Source of the DNA: Cokeromyces recurvatus
Lineage: Eukaryota > Mucoromycota > Mucoromycetes > Mucorales > Mucoraceae
Reading direction: 5' to 3'
Length of the DNA stretch: 64,000 bases
Assembly: GCF_025118155.1 (NCBI RefSeq)
Contig: NW_026251428.1
Span: forward strand, 62,001 to 126,000
Every line of letters starts with the position of its first letter. Position 1 is the stretch's first letter. Under the pieces are notes generated by a model. That model had not been told where the DNA came from, ran no database searches, and saw only the letters and a program-made list of their open reading frames with translations. Shown here in pieces: positions 1-13,000 of this stretch. Position numbers and translations under genes: made by a program.

Positions 1-1074
1 CAAATCACTTCACGATCAGGTAACAAGTTATCTGATGAAGATCACTGCCCTTCCACAAACGGATTCAGCTTAAATTTAAAAGAACGTTTAGTGAAGAAAC
101 GAGAAGAAAAAAAAATGACATCAAATGAACCGCTTGTTTTATGCCCCGGTCTTATTAAACCATATTATATCTACAATAAATGTGTCCTTCAAGACTTTTA
201 TTATAAATTACCCGACTCTCGTGATGCACAATGTTTAAGGACCTATCAAACAAGTACTTATCTATTTATTGCTATTCATTGTCGTGATAAGATTATCCTT
301 TGGCAACGGAAGCGTACTCACATGCCATGTTCCCTTTTTCGACTTAAAGTCTTTTGGATTCCAACAGAGGCCAAATTAATTTCGTTTGCTGATGATCGAA
401 GTGCCTTGAGATCTATTATTGCTGTGTTTGCAAATGAAGCAACCGTCATTGAACTTCGAGATAGCAAAGTCACTACGGTACCCATCGATCCTACACTTGA
501 ACGTATTTATCAAACAACCTGGATACAGGATCAGTACGAGCATCAGCTGCTGTCATTATCTCAATCACTTATACCCAATGCATCTGATATGCCTGCTATC
601 CAATGGACCTCGCTCGTTCAACTCCCTTTTTATCCAACTTTACCAGTTACAAGTCTTACAATCAATTACTCTATCCCTCCCTCTTATACTACTGTAATGG
701 AATCATTACCGTCCACATCACCTGACCCTGTCGCCCTACCCTCTACTTCAGCACCTCAGTTATTCTTTGCCACACTTTCAAAACAAAGCTACATTATTGA
801 CTTGAGTGGGGCTCTCTTTTCGACTCAAGTCTATAGATGGTCAGAGACACCACATCATATTGAGTTTCTTCAATTAAACGAATGGTGTGTATTAGGCTTT
901 GGATCTGAAACAGTAGAAATTTTAGATTTTAGGACAGCACAGGTAGTGCAGCGTGTGATGCATGGAGCTCCTGTCAAGTTTTTGGGAAGAGGGCAACAAG
1001 ACAACATCTTTTGGAGTTGTGCTGCAATGAATGAACGAACACATGTTTACATGTTAAAAGCAGAAGATGTATAA
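1..1074 (+). CDS. CNH-domain protein, 3' part (5' end outside window)
   Basis: The reading frame is open from base 1 to the stop at 1072-1074, so this is the C-terminal ~357 residues of a larger protein. The visible part alternates short beta-strand blocks (for example IIAVFANEATVIEL near residue 140, IIDLSGALFSTQVYRW, WCVLGFGSETVEILDFRT, VQRVMHGAPVKFLGRG near the end) typical of a citron homology (CNH) beta-propeller. In fungi CNH domains close Rom2-type Rho GEFs and form the N-terminus of Vam6/Vps39 and TGFBRAP-like tethers. The C-terminal position here favours a Rho GEF-like or germinal-kinase-like layout, but the diagnostic N-terminal domains lie outside the window. No intron is visible. 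The internal GTG at 91 is not a likely start. CNH assignment moderate, exact family unresolved. Confidence 0.6.
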   Translation, partial: QITSRSGNKLSDEDHCPSTNGFSLNLKERLVKKREEKKMTSNEPLVLCPGLIKPYYIYNKCVLQDFYYKLPDSRDAQCLRTYQTSTYLFIAIHCRDKIILWQRKRTHMPCSLFRLKVFWIPTEAKLISFADDRSALRSIIAVFANEATVIELRDSKVTTVPIDPTLERIYQTTWIQDQYEHQLLSLSQSLIPNASDMPAIQWTSLVQLPFYPTLPVTSLTINYSIPPSYTTVMESLPSTSPDPVALPSTSAPQLFFATLSKQSYIIDLSGALFSTQVYRWSETPHHIEFLQLNEWCVLGFGSETVEILDFRTAQVVQRVMHGAPVKFLGRGQQDNIFWSCAAMNERTHVYMLKAEDV

Positions 1075-1164
1075 TATTTTTATTCCAATAATATACCAAT
1101 AAAACAAAAAAAAAAAAAAAACTGTTGGCTAGCATATAGTATGTATGTAAATATTCATATATAT

Positions 1165-2225
1165 TTATTTATAAACTGAAGTAAGCTTTAATTGTTTATT
1201 CAATACCCATTTTTGATTTAAAATGTTGGAAAAGTTTTCAGGATCAAGTTCATTTAAATCAAATGATGTCGACACCTTTCCATCTCTTTGAAGTTTTATT
1301 AAATGAAATACAATACCACGAGCGGCAGGAAGATGAAGAGATTCAGGATATCCCTTATAAATTGTCTGAACAATGTCTAATGGACTTAATGCTGCCTTTT
1401 CACGAAACATATCAAGGATTTGGTTTTCACGTTCCAAACGATGACGGATATATTCTTGTATTCTACTTATAGCACTCTCTTGATGATCAATGATAGGTCC
1501 ATGTCCTGGATAGAGTCTTTTAGGTTTTAGACGAATGAGACGTTGTAAGCCGTTGATATAGTCTGATAGATCATCAAAGACGGCTGTACCTTGTCCAAGA
1601 ACACAATCTGCTGTAAATAAACTTTCTTCTTCCTTTAACCAAAAGGTACAATGATCTGCAGTATGACCAGGTGTATAGATTACCTCCAATGTTACACCTT
1701 CTACTGTAAAGATTTGATGGTCCTTCAAATCGTGCGTATCATATGAAAATTCCTTCATATGATGATGATATAATAATATATGTTGGCCTTCTGGTATAGG
1801 ATATTTATGAATACGAATTGGAGATTTCCTTGTTAGAGTCTTAGATGTCAAAATGTCGTTTAAACCACCCCAATGGTCACGATGGCCATGACTAATGATG
1901 ATGTCTGAAATGTAGGCGTCTGGGTTTATTTGTTGAAGTGATGTCTCGAGATGGGATAAATATTCAGGTTTACCTTCACCGCAATCAAGTAATATTTTTT
2001 GTGCGCCTGTTCCTAAAAGATAGGTATTTGTACCTATACAGGCATATATTTATATATAATATATATACATACATGCATAAATGGTATCATGTTGTTCAAA
2101 TATAAGAGTGTTTTACTTTTTTTTTTACCTTGAAGAGTGAATTTCCCCGGGTTAAGACCAAGTATTCTCCAAACACGAGAAGAAAGCTGAGAGAATTTAG
2201 GAAGGCTTACGAGTACTTCAGTCAT
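1165..2225 (-). CDS. LACTB2-like metallo-beta-lactamase fold hydrolase/endoribonuclease
   Basis: Two exons: 2225..2129 and 2033..1165, joined phase 1 across a 95-bp GT-AG intron; about 321 residues. The join reads LGLNPGKFTLQGTNTYLLGTG, the conserved start of LACTB2 proteins. Zinc-binding motifs follow: SHGHRDHWGG (HxHxDH), the YTPGHTADH histidine, FTADCVLGQGT (bridging Asp) and YPGHGP (last His). A C-terminal winged-helix-like tail (ALSPLDIVQTIYKGYP) matches LACTB2 family layout. Human LACTB2 is a mitochondrial single-strand-specific endoribonuclease; that role here is inferred from family. I chose the Met at 2225 (MTEVLVSLPKF); an in-frame Met at 2267 would add a hydrophobic FLFLFFLQF stretch that could be a targeting sequence or plain leader. 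Divergent from NOC2 with about 590 bp between starts. Confidence 0.9.
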
Positions 2226-2814
2226 GAATTGGAGAAAAAACAAAAACAAAAAAGGAACTGCTATCATTATTTTTTATAATAATGTGATTTTTTTTTTTTT
2301 TTTTTTTTGATAAACCAATGAAAATTATTATTGTTATTTCTTGTTGTTGTTTGTTTTAATCATTCTTAAATACGTATTGGTAAAATAACTACTTTAATAA
2401 AAAAAAAATGTTCTAATAGTCAAAAAAAAAGGCTCTTATTCCACTTGTCAGGGAGTCGTAAATTAATCACCAATAGCTACATAATATAAAAAGGCAAAGC
2501 AAACTTATAGGAAAAAAGTATAGAAATTCCAAAAGACAGAAATTGCTCCTCCAAATTGACGGTTTTGTAATACTCAATTGACTGTTTAAGATTATAACAA
2601 TTATTCTATGGCTAAATTTAAATGTGACCAGTTCATTTGGTTTAGATAAAATAAACTGAATTGTTTATGCATATGAGGCAAAAAAAAAAAAAAAAAAAAA
2701 AAATTAAATCTCAACTTCTCAATTATGCTTTTTTAAGCCTCAGGAAAAAAAGTCACTTTGCATTTAATCTGTTTCTTTAACTTTTACTTCCTTTTATCAC
2801 TTTCACATCGATCA
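2226..2814. promoter_or_regulatory. Divergent promoter interval between LACTB2-like gene and NOC2
   Basis: 589 bp with no coding signal separates two genes read in opposite directions, so both promoters should lie here. It contains poly-T (about 2288-2308) and poly-A (about 2679-2702) tracts and a TATAAAAAGG-type stretch near 2486. Which element serves which gene cannot be told from sequence. Confidence 0.4.
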
Positions 2815-5132
2815 ATGGGTACTAAAGAGAAAAAATCAACCATCAAATTTCAAAAGAACAAGCTTAAAAGTGTTTTAAAACGCAGAAAGGAATCAAATAA
2901 GCTTAAGAGACAAATTATCAAGCGTCAATTACGACGTGGCAAGAAAGATCCATATAAAAGTATGTGTATCAAATCTAAACTTTAGACACCATGTTCTAAC
3001 ATCTTCTATAGATGATGAAGAGGAGGAAATTAAAGAAACAAAAGCAGAAGACTCAATTGAAGAGTAAATGATTGAGAAACTCATAAAAAAAAGAACAATA
3101 AGACTAATTTATTCGGGCTTTCTTATAATAGAGTTCCTCAAGTGAATGTTGAAGATTATTTTTGTAATTTTGTCCTTGAAACGGATGAACCTCTTGAATT
3201 AAGCGATGACGAGGTTAGTTAATAACACATACGTGCTAGTTTAGGTTATTTATATAAATAATAGGAGGCTGATTTAGATGGCTTAGATGCTTTTGAGGGT
3301 ATAGAAGCTCCTAAACAAAATGATGAATTGCAAGAGGATGTGGATATGTCCGAAGCAGACGACAATAACGACGATGATGAAGAAGAAGAATATTCTGATG
3401 AATTTGAAGATGAGGATGAAAATGATGAGATAAATGATGAAGATGATGATACAGAACTTGTTACTATGGCTATGCTTAACGAATGGTCAGCAGCTGCCTT
3501 CAAAAAATCACCCACAGCATGGAAAAAGATGTTAATGGCATTCAGATATGTGGTTAGATCAGATGAGCATCCAAAAATACATTTTACATATCGTGTAGAA
3601 AGTAGTAAAGGTAAAGGAAAAAAAAAGGGGGGGAGCATTAGATCTTGTTATATATAAACATGTCCAGGCTAAACTTTATAATTTTAGTGTATACTAAGCT
3701 TATTAGAAATACATTAAAGGCAGCATATCCCATTTTGAGTCAGCATATCTATTTCTTAAAAAAAGAAAAATATCCTGGAAGAACAAAAAATTGGCCAAAA
3801 TTAGAAAAGACAATCCAATTGTTTCTCAACAACTGTGTACGATTTCTTCGTGAATTATCTGAAGATGATATAATTCAGTATGTACTGGAACAATTAGAGC
3901 CATGCACATTATATTTCGGTCCTTTTGCTAAATTATCTAGAGAATATCTGCGAGTAAGTTTTTTTTTTTCTGCTTGCCTAAAGTAAATATCAGTTTAACT
4001 TACTACTTATTTAGGTATTGTTAGATCGCTGGTCAGATGTTGCACTTTCAGAGGAAACACGCCATCAATGCTATAAAGCGATTCGTCAGCTTGGTACAGC
4101 AGCAATTGATGCTAACCGTAAAAACTATATGCCAAATGTCTTGAAGGGTGTTTATCTCATTTTTGCAAATCGTTCTACAAAAATTAATGAAGCCAGTTTA
4201 CCTGTAATTCAGCAAATGCTTGAAGAAGCAGCTGATATTTATACTATCGATCCTAACCTTAGTTATGAGCATGTAACTATTTATATACGTCAACTAGCAG
4301 ATCATTTAAAGCAAGCAAAAAAACAAAAAACAATAGAAAGCTTTAAACAAATTTATACATGGCAATACATTAGTTGTCTTGATTTCTGGGCTAATGTTAT
4401 TGGTGTGACTTGTGATCCTACAATGGGTGAAAATTCAGCAATGCAAACACTTGTTCATCCTCTCGTTGAAGTTATTTTACATACTATTCGATTAAATCCT
4501 ACTCTACAATTCTTACCTCTTCGTATTCATCTCATTCGTACCTTGACAGGCTTTGTAGATGCTACAGGCTACTATATACCTTTAGCACCATTTTTATTTG
4601 AAATCTTGAGTAGCGATGTCTTTAAAAATAATCGTCTACCCGAACAAGATTTACCAGACTTTGATTGGTCGCTACATTTAAAGACTCCAAAGAGTTATTT
4701 ACAATCCAAAAATTATCAAGATGCCGTATTTAATGTTATGTATGATTGCTTAATTGACTTTTATGCCTGCCATGGTCTTTCAATTGCTTTCCCTGAATTA
4801 GCTATCCCTGCTATAGACAAGGTAATACATATTTATATACTTTTTTTTTTTAAAAAAAAAAGACACTCACAGTAGTTATATAGCTTAAAGAATACCTTAT
4901 AAAAATGAAAGGTACACGTTTTGTTAAATCAATTCGTACACTTATTGAAAGAATGGAAACACACAAGAATTATATTGAACAAAAGCGTGCGCCAATTGAA
5001 TATACACCTAATAAATTAGAAGAAGCAAATGCTTTCTTGAGAACGACGGATTTTGCAGGTACGCCTTTTGGTAATTTTTTGAAGAAAAGAACTCAACAAA
5101 AGGAACAACAACAACAACAACGACGACAATAA
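2815..5132 (+). CDS. NOC2: Nucleolar complex protein 2 (Noc2 family)
   Basis: Seven exons with consistent phases: 2815..2959, 3012..3063, 3132..3213, 3265..3610, 3688..3953, 4015..4821, 4884..5132; 648 residues. Noc2 partners Noc1 and Noc3 in moving pre-60S ribosomal particles from nucleolus to nuclear pore. The N-terminus is basic (KRRKESNKLKRQIIKRQLRR), followed by a strongly acidic stretch (DDNNDDDEEEEYSDEFEDED), then the conserved Noc2 helical-repeat domain with YIRQLADHL and IESFKQIYTWQYISCLDFW, which closely follow family consensus. Length is close to yeast Noc2 (about 710). ATG 2815 (MGTKEKK) is chosen over the upstream in-frame ATG at 2758 because the intervening residues are hydrophobic and not family-like. 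Convergent with NIC96, stops 117 bp apart. Confidence 0.93.
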
Positions 5133-5249
5133 ACATTTTAGAACTACATTTGTTTATATTATTTTAATAATAAAAAAAAAAAAAGAATAATTATTTTTTT
5201 CTTGCAGATATCAATATGTCAGCTCTATTATATAAAAGTGAGTCATCTA

Positions 5250-8200
5250 TTATACATCTTTATGAATTTCAAATACGTACTTGTTTAGACGTGTAATAAT
5301 ATCTCCAGGGATATAGAATTGAATCAAACCTACAAATGTAATAAGAGCAGAGACCTTTGTTTCCAATGTGCGAATCTCCTACATATACATATTTATATAT
5401 AATTAGAATATATATATATATTCATATACTATACGTTATTTAAACTTACAATAGCAGATGCAACATTAGCTGAAGTATAAGTAGCCCACAATTTATAAAG
5501 AATATCCATTGCATTCAGCAAAACTTCAGGCATATTTTTCAAGATGGATTCATCTAAATGACTAAACTGGTCTACTAAACGTTGTGTTTGATTGAAATCC
5601 TTTGTGAAAGGAATGATATTTATTTGTTCTAAAATTTGAATAGCATGCTCAAGCTGACCTTTTTCATATATTGTACGGAATTCCAGTAGTTGAATAAGAG
5701 TACGAATTGTTTGCTTTCGTTTATTATCAATGGCTTTAGAAAATGCTTCCTGTTTTTCATAATGCTCCATGATTTGAATAGAGAATTGGATAATTTCGTC
5801 ATTAGATAATTCTGATAGTGTAGGATCAGTAGCTCTTAATGATTGAGGTTGTTGTAAAGCATCGCTTAATTCCTTAGCTAATACATCTACCATTTTATTA
5901 TAATCCTATTTAAAATAAATAAATACATTAAAAACTATAGTTCTCTTATTATCATCATCAATCATTTACCCCAGCTAAACTGTATACATAAACAGCATCT
6001 CTACAACGACCTGTATGAGTGAATCCATCAGCAATAGGATAAAGAATTTGCTCGGCATATTCTTTCCAGGTATTAATATCTAATAATTGTTCTTGCGCTT
6101 CAATTAGCCCTGGCTAAAGAATGATAATAATAAGAAATAAATTACAAATATCAATTAAATATGTTAACATGCTTACAATTCGTCCATTTCTTTCTGATCC
6201 CACTAATACTTGATAATCATGACTTGACAAAGTAAATTTATGAATATAAGTTTTGGCAAGCTGAATCATACTTTGATCTGGATATCCCTGTTTTGGTGAA
6301 TATAATGTCAATGTATATAAATACTGAATAGCATTCTTCGCATTTTGAGCATTAAAGGTTTGAACATATTGATAAATAAGTCGAGGATAGTTTAAAGCAT
6401 ACACATCTTCCTCATTACATATTACTATAATACAAAATAAATAGATGTTGCTTTTATAACTAGCAAAATAGAATACTTACATATATTATGCATATTTACT
6501 TGGCTTGGATGAGGGACTCTTAATAAGCCATAATAAACTAAAGCAATAGCAAAATGAATTGTTTCGAGTCGAAGGTATTTTTGTTGATATAAATAATCAA
6601 TAGCTCTTTCGAACTGAAGTGATAAAAGTAATACTTTAAAATAAATCCATGGATTAGAGTCTTCTTGATTATAATATTGACTTCCATGTTTAGTTACGTT
6701 CTTTTGAACATCAAGTATTCTAAATCTTTCTGATTCAGGTTTTACTGTATCATTGTATTCTCTTGCCAACATTAACTAAACTAGCTTTATTAGTATAAGC
6801 ATATTACATAACATTGAAAGAAAGAAAAAAAGAAAAAAAAAAAGAAAAAAAAAAAGGTACCTGAAGCCAGACATAATCTTCAATGGTTTGAATAATATTA
6901 GGTAAGTTAGGCTTATGTAACTCGCATCGACCAATGATCTTGTAGATCAATAATTTATAAGGATCTACCACTCTTTCACCGTATTCAAAACGATAATAGT
7001 CTTGCAAAATTTCATCTTGAGTAGCTTTTGGTACGCTATAGAATAAAATTAGTAATTATCATAGAAAAGAAGATTTATTCGTTTACCAATGGTCTTTTGA
7101 ATTCACGTATTGTTCAAAATAAGAAACGAATTTCTTTTCATTTGTAAACATTTCACGGTGATTATCAACAAATTTTGCAGCAATATCCAAATGTCCACAA
7201 CGCATTAATAGAAAGATAAATACCCAAATGGGTAGATCTTTTACAATTTCAAGTCGATCATCAGTCCATTCCAATCCATTTTTGAAAACAAGATCTATAT
7301 AAGCTTGTAATCGATAACTGAAGGATGGAATACCACCCACTTTCATTCTTTTAGCATTTCGATTTAAAGAATCATTGATGTATTGAGCAGTTCTAAGCAA
7401 GGGAAAAAAAAAAAGGTCAAATTGGTTTAACAAAATAATCTACTTTATAAACTTACTGTTGTTCTAACCACGATTTTGAGGCAGCGATTAATGAGCAACG
7501 AGTTCGCATAGCCGCTACACTTTGATAAGGTTCCGCAATATAATCTCTAGTAAAACGGCCCTCAAAACGGCCTCCTATGTCTGATTTGTTCGCGAAATGT
7601 CCTAATATATTCCAAGCTTCAAATGCGTGATCTTGAAACTAAAAAATATTATTAAACGCTTTATTTATTCATATTTTTTTTTTTCGTTGTACTTACTCTC
7701 TTCAATTCAGACATGTTACGAATATTAGATAAATTTTTGATTAAATCAAAGTCAACATCAATTAAACGATTGTCATTTAACTGTGTCACGACATTAGCAT
7801 ATTCTGAAATTCTCTATCATAGAATAATATAAGTTTCTATCAATTTAAATATAATAAAACAACATACAGTAATTCCAGTAGTATTATTATATTTCTCAAA
7901 TTCTTTATAATCAGCCATATTTTCATCTTCTTCTAAACGTTCTTGTTCCATATTTTTTGAAAACTTTTCAAATTCGCTTTGATAAAACTTTTCAAAATCA
8001 TCATCATTCTATTTCATTTAATGAGTATCAATTATATTCATACATAACCATACATTACCACTTTTCGTTGTTCTTCAATAATGTCAATCAGGATTTTTTC
8101 ATGTTCTTCAGCTAAAAATTTCTATTTAAAATGCATTAGAATTATTTCAAGTTAAAACGTCGAAGTCTTACTTTGATATCTGTATGATTATCTAATTCAG

Positions 8201-8512
8201 CAATCTCAAATGTACGACTAGTGTTGATAGGTGTTGATACGTGTTCGGTATTAATACCATTATTGGCAAGGAAGTAATGTCTATTATTTAATGGCTTATT
8301 AATTAATTTGTAAAAAATAAAATAAACAATAGACTATGCATTTACGCTTTAGCATGTAGTTCCTGTGTTGGTCTTATTTTTTCACTCATGGCTTTGATCT
8401 CTCTCTCCATTTGATCAATGCTTTTTTGGATAACAGGAAGATCTCCCCTATCACTTGGAGAAAGGAGTAGCTGTGCTCTCTCTCGAAGCTGTTTAAGTGT
8501 GTTTATTAACAT
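5250..8512 (-). CDS. NIC96: Nucleoporin Nic96/Nup93
   Basis: Thirteen exons read by hand with all phases consistent: 8512..8346, 8280..8172, 8121..8059, 8008..7868, 7813..7697, 7638..7457, 7392..7087, 7035..6861, 6775..6481, 6424..6177, 6113..5970, 5905..5450, 5378..5250; 843 residues, near yeast Nic96 (839) and human Nup93 (819). Nic96 is the linker scaffold of the nuclear pore inner ring. The N-terminus (MLINTLKQLRERAQLLLSP) is amphipathic. The alpha-solenoid core contains family blocks such as LVGSERNGRI, RDAVYVYSLAGDYNKMVDV and the C-terminal GDIITRLNKYVFEI. The high exon count is ordinary for this window. A 117-bp gap separates its stop from that of NOC2, so 3' UTRs probably touch or overlap. 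Confidence 0.93.
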
Positions 8513-8700
8513 TATTGAAAATAGATGTTAAGACACAATCTTTCGTATAAATTATGAATGAAAAAAAAAAAAAACCAAGAAACACGTATTTATTTTTTAT
8601 TTTATTTTATTTTATTTTTTTATTTTATTTTTTTTTTTTTTTTTTTTTTTTTGGAAAAACAAAAGGGTAATTTTGCGTGAAAACAGTCACAAAAAGTTTA

Positions 8701-9945
8701 TTACATGACTTTATACAAATGAACCTGTTTAATTTCGTCTAATTCATCTTCATTTAATTCTTGGAACCAACCTGCCTCATAATCAAGTTTGACTTCCTTT
8801 ACCCAACCACGTAATAGTTTTGATGCAGATAAGCCTGCTTCCTTTAATTGATCTTGTAATGAAGGAAGCGTGACCAATAAGAGTCCAGGCTTCTTTTTAG
8901 TTTCAGTGCGAATGAATTTCCAAATTTGCTGCTGAATAGAAAGCTCATTAAAGAATTGAAATACGTTATTTATTATAATAATATCAGCTTCTTTTGATAA
9001 TAATTCTGGCATTGTTTGAATATCTTTACACATGACTTGAACACGATCGTTCATTTTGTATTTTGTAATCATATCTTGTTGCAGTTTTGTAAACCATTCA
9101 TTGATTTCAACACCAATGATTTTACGTGCACGTGTAAACAAATGGCCCTATAAACAAGTTAATATGTATAGATTAGATGTTGAATTTAATATATACTTTA
9201 CAGCATATAAGACAGCACCAAGTCTTGATCCAACATTTACAATCACTTTATCCTTAGTCTTATCACCTAAAGCAACTTGATACAAGAATTGTAACTGTAA
9301 AACAGATGCAGAATGGGAAATGAAATCTAATTAATAGAGTCAATAAACATGATTATTCCTTTTAGTTTATAAAAATTTTACTTAAAGGAGCCACATTTCT
9401 TGATTGACAATCAAGACAGTAATTACGCGACATCTTGCCTTCATCACAGAGCTCATCTACATCTTCTTCCGAATATAAAAATCCATCCACATGAACTGTA
9501 TTTTGTTCTGTATATCCTTCAAACTAAACATTTGATAGTTAGATCATTTTTGATTTAAACTTTTTTTTTTTTTTTCTTTACCTCAGGTGTGTTAGGGATT
9601 GTCGTTTTTTCGCCAGGTGCTTCAGCAGAAATAGGAACACAAGTTCGAAGATCTTTAATAATTCTGCCTAATTTCATCATTTTAACGTCACTCACAGGTT
9701 GGAAACTGCCATCGTGATCCTCCATTTCTATATCTTCAGTACCATGATTGTGTAATTGTCCATGATATTCCTCTAAACATACTCATGTCAAAAAAAAAAA
9801 ATTTTTTTTTTACTAATTAATAAATCTTACGAAGCGCTGATTGCACAAATTCCTGAAAACTATGGAACTCAGAGTCATTAAGCTCTGAAATAAGATTTAT
9901 AAATTTATCTTTGATTATTTCGAGTTTATCCGTATTACTATCCAT
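8701..9945 (-). CDS. SAM-methyltransferase-like conserved protein
   Basis: Five exons with consistent phases: 9945..9831, 9772..9582, 9523..9382, 9326..9202, 9147..8701; 339 residues. The C-terminal half is a Rossmann-type methyltransferase-like domain: VIVNVGSRLGAVLYAG (glycine motif I region), IIGVEINEWFTKLQ (motif II acidic residue), VQVMCKDI (motif III) and ADIIIINNVFQFF (motif IV region). Before it sits a small CxxC-like segment, NYCLDCQSRNVAPLNFISHS. I do not recognise the exact family; it is not one of the well-known protein arginine, rRNA or Trm methyltransferases by motif. Substrate is unknown and activity is inference. It is followed on the same strand by NIC96 (188 bp) and preceded by the coiled-coil gene (131 bp). 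Confidence 0.8.
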
Positions 9946-10076
9946 TATGATATATTTATATAAAAGCAGTTAAATAACATTTATTACATTCAAAATCATA
10001 AATAATGACTTTCATTAAATATGGTAACGGGGTTTTAAAAAATGACATGAGATGAGGTAAAGGTAATTAAAGAGAT

Positions 10077-13000
10077 CTAGGAAGAATTCTTTTTTGCTAA
10101 AACTTCACGCATCATTTTATGAATCATTTCAAGCTCTCTCTCTTTTTCATTAATCTTTCTTTGGTCCTCAATGCGTCGAATTTCTAATTCTTGAAGCTGA
10201 TTTTCCAAGTCATGCTTTAATTTTTCTGTCATCTCAAATCGTCGTGTAAATTCATATAATTTTCTTTCTAAACCCTTATTTTTTTCTTCCGTAGCAGCCT
10301 TCTTTTCGAGCGCAGTGGATAAAGAACCCATAATGGTTTCTACTTCATTTTCTAATTGATCGATTCTTTTTGCTCTTTCTTCAATTTCATTCTCTTGCTC
10401 TGCCATATGCTTTGTCTCTTCTTGTAATATTTCATTTTGTTTTACAAGATCTTCCAAGTCATTGTTGGCTAAGCTCAAGTTATGCTTCAAGTCTTCAATT
10501 TCTCTTAACTTGCGATTTACTTCAGTTCGGGTATCTTTTAATTCTCGTTCACTTTTTGTTAAAGATGCTTTCAGATTGGCAATTTCAATATCTAGTTGAG
10601 ATTGTTGCCTTTCAAGATTAGCATTATCTTGCATTGTTTCCTCCATCTTTTGTTCTGTAAAGCTAAGCTTATTTCTTAATGTCTCGAGACGCGTCTCAAG
10701 CTGTTCTATCTTTTGTTTAGACATATGCTCCATATGTATTAATTCATCATCTTTATCTTTTAGAGCACGTTCCAACTCTTGTACTTGGTTTGTTGTTTCT
10801 TCAAAACTAGTATTTAACGTTTCGAATTCAGCCAACACATTGTCTTTGTGTTCTAATTCACTTTGAAGTTCATCAATTTGTGCGGTCAATTTAGCTTGCA
10901 TAGCAAGAGCATCTTGTAAACGGGAGCGGGTATCAGCACGTACAGATTCTAAATGAGCAATTTCACGGTCTCTTTCAGCAGCTTCTTTGGCAATCTTATG
11001 AAGACTCGCCACACTTTCTTCTAGTTTCTGTGTCAAGTGAGATTTGGTTTGAACAATTGATTCTTCATTCAATTTGGATCGTTGAAGCTGAGAGCGACTA
11101 TCTTCAAGTTCTGAAATAACATGATTAAGTTTTATGGATTTTTCATTTAGTTGTTGATCGAGGTCTTCAATACGTTGTTTGGCTAATTGTAATTGATCCG
11201 CTTGTCGCTTTAACTCAGCTGTCTTGACTTTTATTTCCTGTTCTAATTCTTCTGTATGATCTTGTTGTGTTAATTGTAAATTATCAATTTGATTTGTCAT
11301 TTCTAATAATTTACGCTTTAAATTATTTCTTTCTGCTGTGATCTGGACATAGCTTTCAGATTGTTGGCGATTTTCACGCATCATAGTCTCAACCTGTTTC
11401 TGTAAATCTTCCTTTTCTTTTAATATCATACTAACTTTATGTTGTAGATCATTTTTTTCCATGTTGATTTTTACATAACTTTTAGATTGTGTTTGATTAT
11501 CGTGCATAATGATATCCAGCTGCTTTTGCAATCCTTCTTTCTCTTCAAGTGTTAAGTCTATCTTTTGTCTCATTTCATTAAGTGATATTTCTAACTTTTC
11601 GACTTCCCTTGCGTATTCATGAGAAGTTGTTCTTTCTTTTGTAAGATCTGCATGTAATTGGTTACTTTTAGCACGTTCCTCGTCCAACATATTACGCAAT
11701 TGATTTTCAGTTTCTTTAAGTTGAGTAGACATTTGATCACACTTCGTATTCATCGTATTTAATTGACGGTTAAGATCTTCCACTTGATACTGTAAGTTAT
11801 CACGTTCATTTGTCAATCTAGAGGTATCTTCTGATTGCTGCGATGTTGTAGCCTTTAATTGTTTTTCCAAATTTCTCTTATCCTCAATTAAGCGATCGAT
11901 TCTTTGGTTTAATTGTTCTAATTCAATTGCAGTGCTTCCAAATTCCTCTTTATATTTGCTCACAAGATCTTGTGCTTGATTTAAAGCATTAGATTGTTCT
12001 CTATGTAATGAGCGTTGATAATCAAGTTCATTGTCCAATTTCTTTTTTTCAGTACGCTCATTTTCCAATGAATCTTTAAGTTGCTTTATTTGAGCACGTT
12101 CTGATTCTAAACTGTTTGTTAATTGCTGAATAAGATTTGATGCCTCCGTATATTGGCCATTGATTTGTGATAACTGACCAGTCAAATGACTTTCCTTTTC
12201 AGTTAATAAAGTCTTTGCCTGCTTTAATTCAGCTTGTACTGACTTTATGTCCTCTTCTAAAGCCGAAATACGCTGTTTGTACCTTTCTGATTTTGCACGC
12301 TCTAATTCTACAGCTGATTTTAACTGAAGTTCTGTATCCTTAGCCTGCGTATTGAGTTCAGAAATTCGACCTGTCAAATCTTGTTTTTCATCTTCTAATA
12401 CTTTTAAACGTTCCAAATTAGATGAGGCTATTTCAAGTTCATTCTTCAAAGATATAATTTCCTCTTTCGCAGATTGTGCTTCATTATTTTTTGCTTCCTC
12501 TAATGTTTTCAAATTATATTGTAAACTTTCCAACTCATGTTTCAAATGTGTGTTTTCTGTTGTCAAGTTCTTTTCAGTATTTATAGCAGTATTCTTGAAA
12601 TGATCACGTTCTTGAATAGCTGTCGTGTAGTTTTGTTTGAGACTTTCAAGTTCATCGGTAAGACTCATGATCTTAGTCTCAGATTGTTGGAGTTCAACAT
12701 TGTAATCATTCAAATCTGATTTTAATTGTTTGTTGATTTTTTGTTGCTCTTCGAATTCAATTTTTGTCGTCTTAATCTGTTCTTTTAAAGAGCTTATAAT
12801 ATCTTCTTTATTTACCTTTTCCTTTGTTAGATCCTGATTACAACGTGTTAATTCTTCACTCTTTTGAGCTAATTGCTCTTGTGATTCAGCTAATGAGGCT
12901 TGTGTCTTTTCTAGATCCGATGTAATTTCCATTAATTTATTTTCATTATCTCTAAGTTGTCTCGAAATTTCTTCTGATTGACTTTCAAGTTCTCGTTTTT

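Noticed and set aside
3246..3638. Minus-strand Ser-rich ORF (130 codons)
   Set aside because: Antisense of the NOC2 acidic Asp/Glu stretch.
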